Shown here piece by piece: positions 6,417-11,665 of a DNA stretch of 11,665 bases (positions within the stretch are counted from its first letter, which is position 1; each line of letters opens with the position of its first letter). A model generated the notes under the pieces. The model saw only the letters and a list, made by a program, of their open reading frames with translations, made no database searches and was not told the origin of the DNA. Source of the stretch: Clostridia bacterium (GTDB lineage: Bacteria; Bacillota; Clostridia; Oscillospirales; Acutalibacteraceae); the NCBI GenBank assembly GCA_900771185.1, contig CAAGND010000289.1:1-11665 (forward strand), given 5' to 3'. The translations under genes and the position numbers were made by a program.

Positions 6417-7676
6417 TTAAAGTTTGATAATTTTATTTTTCTTGTTAAGTATATAAGCTAAGAGTATAAGCACAGATATCATAGCGACACAATAGCAGAT
6501 GGCAAAAGCATCGGAAGCGGTTTTCATCGTGTCCGAGCCGATAAGCTCTCTCATGCCGCCGACAAAGGCGAACTCAAGAAGATACATGAGAATGGGATTT
6601 TTGCCCATCCAGAGAAACGGGTCAAACTTTATCTTGCAGAAATTATAAAGATCGAAAATGATGAACGCCACGCTGCTGATAAACAACGCCACAAGCACAA
6701 AGCTCGGGCTTACGCTGCCGAAATTGAGCGGCACAAAGAAAGAGACGGCAAGCGCCAACAGTCCGAGGCATGGAAGCGCCGTCAGATAGCGTGACCTCTG
6801 GGCTTTGTCGGCAAAATACAGATCCGCCATCACCGTTCCGAGAATAACCATTGCGCCCCATGCGAACGAGCCGAGGAAACCGCCCTGAGCAATCTTGTCG
6901 AGGATCTCCTGCCCGTTGCCGACCTGATGGAAAACTCCGTAGAGAGCGAGCATTACAAGTGCAGCAACCGTGCGCACAACGGTGTTGAATCTGATGAACA
7001 CAAGCGTTACCAGTCCTGCCGCGCCGATTGCCTGAAGAACGAGCCAATAGCCCCAGGTGTCAACATCGGTGCCATAGATCAGGATCATCACAAAATCTCT
7101 AATCGCCGTTATGACGCAGAGAAGAGCGCTTGCGAACACGGCCACCATAAGAATCGTTTTGAACACCTTCTGCACCTTTTTGAGAGGCTTAAAGCTGCAA
7201 ATAAGCGTCAGAATCCCAAATCCCAGCACTGCAAAAGTGAGAATGACAAAAATCAAATCCACCGTGTGCGGAAAATCGAAATCCGTGTGAGCCAAGAAAG
7301 TATTCACTCCGCACAGAATTCCGCCGATGCCTATGAGCGCAGTATATCGTGAGAGGACGTGTGTGAGCGCAGCTTTTGCACCGTATTTGTTTTTTCTGCT
7401 CTCATAAGACTGCTTGAAGGTGAGAGCAATCGCAAACATAAACATCGGTGCGACAACATCGGCGAGCATCATTCCCGGCAGAATCATGATACCTTTTTCA
7501 TGGTTATGCTCAGCAATCCTTGACCAGAACTCAAGACCCTTGAAATCCTTGAGCATCTGGAAAAATATCATGCTGAACACAACCGCTCCTCTGAATCTGT
7601 CGATACTGAGAATTCGTTCTTTCGGTTGCTTGACCGCGTTAGCAGGAGCCTTTGCGGCTACGGACGTTGCTGACAT
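6417..7676 (-). CDS. Polytopic membrane acyltransferase-like protein (HGSNAT/DUF5009 type)
   Basis: A 419-residue membrane protein with about ten hydrophobic segments and a basic C-terminus (NKKNKIIKL). It opens with RILSIDRFRGAVVFSMI (21-37), the R-x-L-S-I-D-x-x-R-G signature of HGSNAT/DUF5009-like membrane acyltransferases. Further resemblances are a His-containing loop then LADVVAPMFMFAIAL (71-85), PLNFGSVSPSFVLVALFISSVAF (316-338), and a final FLWMGKNPILMYLLEF segment (354-369). HGSNAT proteins move an acetyl group from cytosolic acetyl-CoA across the membrane to an amino sugar; bacterial relatives are mostly uncharacterised. The family assignment is from motif memory; substrate and activity are inference. 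ATG at 7676 has a perfect AGGAGG 7 nt upstream. It is the second gene of a unit with the adenylate-forming enzyme 61 nt upstream, which could supply the activated acyl group. Confidence 0.75.
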   Translation of the reverse strand: MSATSVAAKAPANAVKQPKERILSIDRFRGAVVFSMIFFQMLKDFKGLEFWSRIAEHNHEKGIMILPGMMLADVVAPMFMFAIALTFKQSYESRKNKYGAKAALTHVLSRYTALIGIGGILCGVNTFLAHTDFDFPHTVDLIFVILTFAVLGFGILTLICSFKPLKKVQKVFKTILMVAVFASALLCVITAIRDFVMILIYGTDVDTWGYWLVLQAIGAAGLVTLVFIRFNTVVRTVAALVMLALYGVFHQVGNGQEILDKIAQGGFLGSFAWGAMVILGTVMADLYFADKAQRSRYLTALPCLGLLALAVSFFVPLNFGSVSPSFVLVALFISSVAFIIFDLYNFCKIKFDPFLWMGKNPILMYLLEFAFVGGMRELIGSDTMKTASDAFAICYCVAMISVLILLAYILNKKNKIIKL

Positions 7677-7720
7677 TTCAATACCTCCTCATATTCTGCC
7701 GCTTCTGCGGTGAATTGGGG

Positions 7721-7742
7721 AATAACTGAAGCGACAGTTATT
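7721..7742 (-). other. Hairpin spanning the ligase stop codon
   Basis: A perfect 8-bp stem, AATAACTG and CAGTTATT, with a 6-nt loop. It covers the TAA stop of the ligase gene and sits 45 nt before the acyltransferase start. No U-tract follows, so it is not an intrinsic terminator. A role in message processing, 3'-end protection or translational tuning is possible. A smaller CCGC/GCGG hairpin (7699-7710) lies next to the acyltransferase ribosome binding site. Confidence 0.5.
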
Positions 7743-9369
7743 TATCATCAACCGGAACAGGGTCGCACAGCTTCATGAAGTCGACCTTTCCGATTTGCGT
7801 CCTGGGGAGAGCGTCAAGAATAACTATCTTTGACGGGCGCGAAAATCTCGGCAGATTATCGCGGCAATAGGCGTCTATCTCCTCTATTGTATCTTTTCGG
7901 TTCTCCGGCTCGTTTTCAAGAGCCACATATAATTTGACTATCGGTTTTCCGTCCTTATAGCCCTGAACGGCGCAGGCTTCGCTGATGCCGAGAACACCGA
8001 TAACCTTTTCTTCAATATCCGTTGGATAAACATTGTAGCCCGATATGATTATAAGACGCTTTTTGCGCCCGGTGAAATAGAAAAATCCGTCCTCGTCAAC
8101 ATAGCCGAGGTCACCCGTGAGCACCCAGCGCTCACCGTTTCCGTCAACATATATACCGCTGGTCGCCTCGTTATAATAACCCTCCATAAGCGTGGAACCC
8201 GCAACGGCTATCTCGCCTATGGTATTCGCCGGAAGGGGGTGCTTGTCATCGTCCCAAACTTCCATTTTTATGCCGTAGAGAGGCTTGCCGATAGAATTCT
8301 TCCTCCATGCGGCATATGTGTTGACACAGCAGACCGAACTGACCTCGGTAAGGCCGTAGCCCCTGAAAAGGCGACCTCTGCCGCCCCACTTTTCGATTGT
8401 GGAATTGAACATTTCGAGGAACTGCTCACTGACCACATCGCCGCCGCTGAAAAGCAGCCCAAGATTTCTCAGATGCTTTCCCTCAAAATTGCTCTGCTCA
8501 TACATCTTTTTGAACATATTCGGAACGCCGAGCACAAATGAAACAGGGTATTTGCGCATCAGGTTATTGACACTTTTCGCTTTGAAACGCGGAACAGGAA
8601 TGCAGCAAAAGCCCTCACACAGGCTGAAAAGAGCTGAGACTCCCAGACCGAAAGCATGGAACATCGGGAGCGCTATCAGAGAACATTCAACGCCGGGAGT
8701 GTTGTGGTGCTCAATCTGACCGAGCTTATAAACAAGCTCATTAAGAGCAGCAGAGCTGAGCTTAATAGTTTTGCTCTTGCCCGTTGTTCCGCCGCCGTGA
8801 AGGTAGGCCGCCACATCCCCGCCGTTTCCGCTCAATCCGTCCGCGGGCGGGCAGCGGTGAAGCGCAGCACGGTAACTCATAGCATTTTTAAGCCCCAAAA
8901 CGGCGTGAGCCGAAAAGCCCTCATAAATCCTGAAGGCGGGTCGCTCCGCGCGGCTCACATAGTCCGAATTTGAAGCGACAACACATGGCACATTGTGAAA
9001 ATTGAGCATATCAACATATGGCTTTGCGAGCAAATCCATGAGCATTATACCCTTTGAGCCGACATCGTCCATAGTCTCCTTCAAAAGATCCGGCGGGGTC
9101 AGCGGATGGACTATATTTGATATGACTCCGATTTTGTTGAGGGCATAAAAAGCGACAAAGCTCTGAAGGCAGGTCGGCAGAAATATTGTATAAACATCTC
9201 CGCGCCTGAGACCCGCGCTCTTAAAATATGCGGCGAGGCAGTCGATATCGTTGAGAAACTCCGAGCGACTTATCTTATGCCCGAAATGGATAGCTATATT
9301 ATAATCTCCGAACTTTTCGGTATTGTCTCTGAAATACTCATAGCAATTACGGTTGCTGGGTTCAAGCAT
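7738..9369 (-). CDS. AMP-dependent acyl-CoA synthetase/ligase family protein
   Basis: A 543-residue class I adenylate-forming enzyme, which activates a carboxylic acid as acyl-AMP and passes it to a thiol, usually CoA. Visible motifs: the P-loop YLHGGGTTGKSKTIKLS (189-205), a variant with Ser where most members have Pro; RGYGLTEVSSV (336-346); VLTGDLGYVDEDGFFYFTGRKKRLI (416-439), containing the adenosine-binding Asp; the hinge and GYNVYPTDIEE (444-454); and the catalytic Lys528 in PRTQIGKVDF. There is no carrier domain and no signal peptide, so it acts in the cytosol. The acyl substrate cannot be read from sequence. ATG at 9369 is preferred because AAGAG lies 9 nt upstream; a GTG two codons earlier (9375) is too close to it. 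It is first in a two-gene operon with a membrane acyltransferase-like protein. Confidence 0.9.
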   Translation of the reverse strand: MLEPSNRNCYEYFRDNTEKFGDYNIAIHFGHKISRSEFLNDIDCLAAYFKSAGLRRGDVYTIFLPTCLQSFVAFYALNKIGVISNIVHPLTPPDLLKETMDDVGSKGIMLMDLLAKPYVDMLNFHNVPCVVASNSDYVSRAERPAFRIYEGFSAHAVLGLKNAMSYRAALHRCPPADGLSGNGGDVAAYLHGGGTTGKSKTIKLSSAALNELVYKLGQIEHHNTPGVECSLIALPMFHAFGLGVSALFSLCEGFCCIPVPRFKAKSVNNLMRKYPVSFVLGVPNMFKKMYEQSNFEGKHLRNLGLLFSGGDVVSEQFLEMFNSTIEKWGGRGRLFRGYGLTEVSSVCCVNTYAAWRKNSIGKPLYGIKMEVWDDDKHPLPANTIGEIAVAGSTLMEGYYNEATSGIYVDGNGERWVLTGDLGYVDEDGFFYFTGRKKRLIIISGYNVYPTDIEEKVIGVLGISEACAVQGYKDGKPIVKLYVALENEPENRKDTIEEIDAYCRDNLPRFSRPSKIVILDALPRTQIGKVDFMKLCDPVPVDDK

Positions 9370-9422
9370 CTGCACACACTCTTTCCGACTTGTCAGCCGT
9401 TGAATATTTTCTTATCAAATTC

Positions 9423-9451
9423 ATTGTAACTGTTTTAAATATCTGTGTCAA
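9423..9451 (-). promoter_or_regulatory. Promoter of the ligase-acyltransferase operon
   Basis: TTGACA (-35, 9451-9446), 17-bp spacer, TACAAT (-10, 9428-9423). The predicted start near 9416 gives a leader of about 47 nt. No operator-like palindrome is evident around it. Confidence 0.82.
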
Positions 9452-9531
9452 TAAAAAACTGTTTTCCGGCACTCCGTTAATATTCACGGTCGTAACGGAT
9501 AAGTCCGCCGGATAGAATTTAAGTAACTCTG

Positions 9532-9569
9532 AAAAAACAGACCGCAGCAAAAAAGCTATGGCCTGTTTT
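9532..9569 (-). terminator. Lipoprotein-gene intrinsic terminator
   Basis: Begins 7 nt after the stop codon. On the minus strand AAAACAGGCC pairs with GGTCTGTTTT (one G-T pair), with an inner AGC-T6-GCT hairpin and a terminal run of six T (9537-9532). This is a strong classical Rho-independent terminator that separates this gene from the ligase operon promoter. Confidence 0.9.
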
Positions 9570-9576
9570 CAGCAAA

Positions 9577-10224
9577 TCAATACTGTATTATAAGCTCATC
9601 AATGCGCCGCAGATCGTCCTCGCTGAGGACATAGTATCCGTCCTCCTCGATAATCTGTGCGGAAATTGTAACCGGCTCAAGATAGCCTACGCTGTCAAGC
9701 TGAGCTTCAACGGAGGAAATGATTCCGTCTGCCCAAAGCTCCTCCCGCTCGGCATCGCTTATATCGTCAAATTCACCCGCATCTGCACGTCTGCCGAATT
9801 CCTCGGTGAAGGCTTCAATACCGTTGTCATATGCTTTGATAATGATATCTATCGGATAGATCGTAACGCTCACAAAAATACGATCCGATCCTTTCGTAAC
9901 CTCGCCCACTTCATATTTGCTGTGGGGATATATCTGTCTGTACATCCTGTTTATACGCTCGACGGTCTCATCGGAGACGCCCTCTATCTGGGCATAGGAG
10001 AGAAAATATTCAACCTCCTGCTCTATACCATGAGCATAATCGTTCTTGCATTCACTGATATCCGAACCTGTCAGCTCAAGATATTTTTCACTGTGAATAT
10101 TCAGATAGACGGAGTCAAGATGTCCCTTGACATAAGTCTGCGCATCAGAAGCGCTCATTCCGCACGAGCACAGCAACAGTGCAAGCACCACGGCTGCCGC
10201 AAATGCCGAAAACCTTTTTAACAT
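9577..10224 (-). CDS. Predicted secreted lipoprotein of unknown function
   Basis: 215 residues. The N-terminus is a lipoprotein signal: MLKRF, a hydrophobic core AFAAAVVLALLL, then the lipobox Leu18-Cys19-Ser20-Cys21-Gly, with Cys21 as the likely lipidated residue. The mature part is acidic and mainly helical in character, with segments such as AQTYVKGHLDSVYLN, EQEVEYFLSYAQIEG and MYRQIYPHSKYEVGEV, then a beta-like stretch FVSVTIYPIDIIIKAYD. No enzymatic motif is visible. Similar lipoproteins of about 200 residues recur in Oscillospirales genomes as far as I recall, without assigned function; I cannot confirm this here. ATG at 10224 has AGGGAG 7 nt upstream. An in-frame TTG at 10242 lies upstream of that site and is rejected. 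It has its own promoter and terminator, so it is monocistronic. Confidence 0.85.
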   Translation of the reverse strand: MLKRFSAFAAAVVLALLLCSCGMSASDAQTYVKGHLDSVYLNIHSEKYLELTGSDISECKNDYAHGIEQEVEYFLSYAQIEGVSDETVERINRMYRQIYPHSKYEVGEVTKGSDRIFVSVTIYPIDIIIKAYDNGIEAFTEEFGRRADAGEFDDISDAEREELWADGIISSVEAQLDSVGYLEPVTISAQIIEEDGYYVLSEDDLRRIDELIIQY

Positions 10225-10284
10225 TGCTATACTCCCTATCAAGCGAAAAGAAAAAACTTCGCCTCAACCTATTTCCAACACAAG

Positions 10285-10313
10285 AGTCTATCACAAATCA
10301 GAGAAACAGTCAA
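10285..10313 (-). promoter_or_regulatory. Promoter of the lipoprotein gene
   Basis: TTGACT (-35, 10313-10308), 17-bp spacer, TAGACT (-10, 10290-10285), with a predicted start near 10278 and a leader of about 54 nt. The -10 is weak but the spacing is ideal and the region is otherwise free. Confidence 0.6.
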
Positions 10314-10357
10314 CAAATTTCGAGCGTTTTTTCGTTATTTTTTGTAATAACTGTCAA

Positions 10358-11533
10358 TTATTTCTTAATTTTTTTGACAAAATCCTCCAACCGTTCAAGA
10401 GCGCCCGCAATATGTTTGACAGAATAGGCATAGGAAAGGCGAGCAAAACCCTCACCGCATTCTCCGAAAGCCGTGCCCGGAACTATAGCAAGAGAATTTT
10501 CGTTGAGCAGACGGTTGCAGAATTCCTCGCTTGTCATTTTACAGTCTTGCGTCACCTGCGGGAACACATAGAAAGCTCCGCGCGGCTCAAAGCACGGCAA
10601 TCCTATCGTCTCGAGACCCTCAAGGAGCATTGTCCTGCGTCGGTTATACTGCGCGCGCATATATTCTATATCCTCATCCGAGTTGTCGAATGCTTCCACC
10701 GCCGCAAACTGGCTTGCTGTGGGCGCGCACATAATCGCATACTGGTGAATTTTAAGTATCTGTCGGGTGATCTCCTTGGGCGCGGCAATATAACCGAGCC
10801 GCCAGCCCGTCATGGCATAGGCCTTTGAGACACCGCTGACAAGTACCGTGCGCTCACGCATGCCCGGAACAGACGCTATTGAGACATGCCGCCGGCCGTA
10901 TGTAAGCTCGGCGTAAATCTCATCGGAAATGACCGCGATATCAGTATCTTTGAGAACCTCGGCTATCTCCTTTACATCCTCCGCATCAAGCACCGCACCG
11001 GTGGGATTATTTGGGAACGGCAGAATGAGCGCCTTTGTTCTGGGTGTTATCGCGTTTTTCAGCTCCTGAGCGGTCAGCTTAAAAGCGTTCCCGCTCTTTG
11101 TGTTGATTGTGACCGGAACAGCGCCGAGGAGCTGTGTCATCGGCTCATAGCAGACGTAGGACGGCATGGGGATAATAACCTCGTCGCCGGGGTCTATTAT
11201 CGCGCGCATTGCCATGTCTATCGCTTCGCTTCCGCCGACGGTCACAATAATCTCGTTTTTGCTGTCATAGACAAGTGAAAATCGGCGGTTTAAATAGTCC
11301 GCTATCGCGCGTCGCAGTTCGGGCAATCCGCTGTTAGCGGTGTAGTACGTTTTGCCGTCCTCAATACTGCGTATGGCTTTTTCCCTTATATGCCACGGGG
11401 TGACAAAGTCCGGCTGCCCGACCGTCAGGGATATAACATCGTCCCTGCCGTCAAGCAAATCAAAAAACTTTCTTATGCCCGATGGCTTTATGCCTGCCGC
11501 GTGCGTTGAAAGCACATTATCATAGTTTATCAT
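10358..11533 (-). CDS. PLP-dependent class I/II aminotransferase (aspartate/aromatic type)
   Basis: A cytoplasmic transaminase of 391 residues, the normal fold-type I length. Visible motifs: the substrate-entry region LTVGQPDF (36-43), GGSEA (100-104) for cofactor phosphate, PNNPTG (174-179), SDEIYAEL with Asp204 and Tyr207, the Schiff-base Lys237 in SGVSKAYAMTGWRLGY (233-248), and the carboxylate-binding Arg365 in FARLSYA. These place it in the AspB/PatA group, which uses aspartate, aromatic or N-acetyl-diaminopimelate-type donors; the exact substrate is not readable. The ATG shares one base with the stop codon of the upstream Lrp-type gene (TGATG), so translation is coupled, with GAGAGGGG about 12 nt before the start as a modest ribosome binding site. 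The Lrp-aminotransferase pairing is common in Firmicutes and suggests amino-acid-responsive control. Confidence 0.95.
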   Translation of the reverse strand: MINYDNVLSTHAAGIKPSGIRKFFDLLDGRDDVISLTVGQPDFVTPWHIREKAIRSIEDGKTYYTANSGLPELRRAIADYLNRRFSLVYDSKNEIIVTVGGSEAIDMAMRAIIDPGDEVIIPMPSYVCYEPMTQLLGAVPVTINTKSGNAFKLTAQELKNAITPRTKALILPFPNNPTGAVLDAEDVKEIAEVLKDTDIAVISDEIYAELTYGRRHVSIASVPGMRERTVLVSGVSKAYAMTGWRLGYIAAPKEITRQILKIHQYAIMCAPTASQFAAVEAFDNSDEDIEYMRAQYNRRRTMLLEGLETIGLPCFEPRGAFYVFPQVTQDCKMTSEEFCNRLLNENSLAIVPGTAFGECGEGFARLSYAYSVKHIAGALERLEDFVKKIKK

Positions 11534-11665
11534 CAGTTGCAGTTGCCCCTCTCATCTTCTTTGGGGGCCTTGTAGGTTACGCCGTCCGACTTATATTTTC
11601 TGAGCACAAAGTGGGTCGAGGTGGAGGTGACCGAATCCATAACCGCCAGCTTTTCCGCCACAAAG
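11533..11665 (-). CDS. Lrp/AsnC-family regulator, C-terminal end (5' part outside window)
   Basis: Only the last 43 or so residues are present, ending in TGA at 11535-11533. The frame reads FVAEKLAVMDSV, then TSTSTHFVLRKYKSDGV, then a hydrophilic tail ending RGNCN. The THFVLRKYK strand close to the C-terminus resembles the end of the Lrp/AsnC ligand-binding (RAM) domain. The gene overlaps the aminotransferase start by one base, so both are likely on one message. The helix-turn-helix is beyond the window, so the call rests on the short tail and on the frequent pairing with an aminotransferase. Confidence 0.75.
   Translation of the reverse strand, partial: FVAEKLAVMDSVTSTSTHFVLRKYKSDGVTYKAPKEDERGNCN

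Noticed and set aside
9370..9375. GTG start for the ligase two codons upstream of the ATG
   Set aside because: The only purine-rich ribosome site would be 3-4 nt away. The ATG at 9369 has proper spacing.
10329..10346. GTTATT/AATAAC hairpin after the aminotransferase stop as a terminator
   Set aside because: The stem is 6 AT-rich pairs and the minus-strand tail is A-rich, not U-rich. I could not find a convincing terminator for this gene.
10352..10357. A second perfect TTGACA on the minus strand upstream of the lipoprotein gene
   Set aside because: No -10-like hexamer is present at 16-18 bp. The TTGACT/TAGACT pair closer to the gene fits better.

Overview
The window looks like chromosomal DNA from a Gram-positive, anaerobe-type Firmicute of class Clostridia, probably an Oscillospirales/Ruminococcus-like gut lineage. 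The grounds are a glmS self-cleaving ribozyme, strong AGGAGG-type ribosome binding sites with some TTG starts, a CsoR/CopA copper pair of clostridial style, an Lrp plus class I aminotransferase pair, and a lipoprotein of a kind I associate with this group. The lineage is inferred from gene content, not from a marker gene. All eight convincing genes lie on the minus strand, so transcription runs from high to low coordinates. I see no rRNA, tRNA, CRISPR array, insertion sequence or phage gene.

In transcription order, the right edge holds the last residues of an Lrp/AsnC-type regulator (11533-11665). Its stop codon overlaps the start of a PLP-dependent class I/II aminotransferase (10358-11533). 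Next comes a monocistronic lipoprotein gene of unknown function (9577-10224), with its own promoter and a strong terminator.

A near-consensus promoter then drives a two-gene unit: an adenylate-forming acyl-CoA-ligase-like enzyme (7738-9369) and a polytopic membrane protein of the HGSNAT/DUF5009 acyltransferase type (6417-7676). This closes at a hairpin at 6350-6387. An activating enzyme beside a membrane acyl-transfer protein suggests a small acylation system for a surface or exported glycan. This is the best candidate here for something undescribed.

A perfect sigma-A-type promoter then drives glmS (4188-6014). Its roughly 280-nt leader contains a clearly recognisable glmS ribozyme, so glucosamine-6-phosphate should cleave the message and lower its own synthesis. 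The ribozyme continues in frame with glmS, so naive start calling adds 53 false residues to GlmS. A terminator follows the gene.

A ROK-family regulator (2774-3754, TTG start) has its own promoter. It lacks the ROK zinc motif and has no sugar genes beside it. Behind it a plus-strand promoter, ribosome binding site and short signal-peptide-like ORF run into its 3' end, possibly the stump of a lost gene or an antisense unit.

The left part is a copper-resistance operon: csoR (2086-2400), then copA 12 nt downstream, running off the left edge. Two matching CsoR palindromes sit at its promoter, one in the -35/-10 spacer and one just past the predicted transcription start, which fits copper-relieved autorepression.
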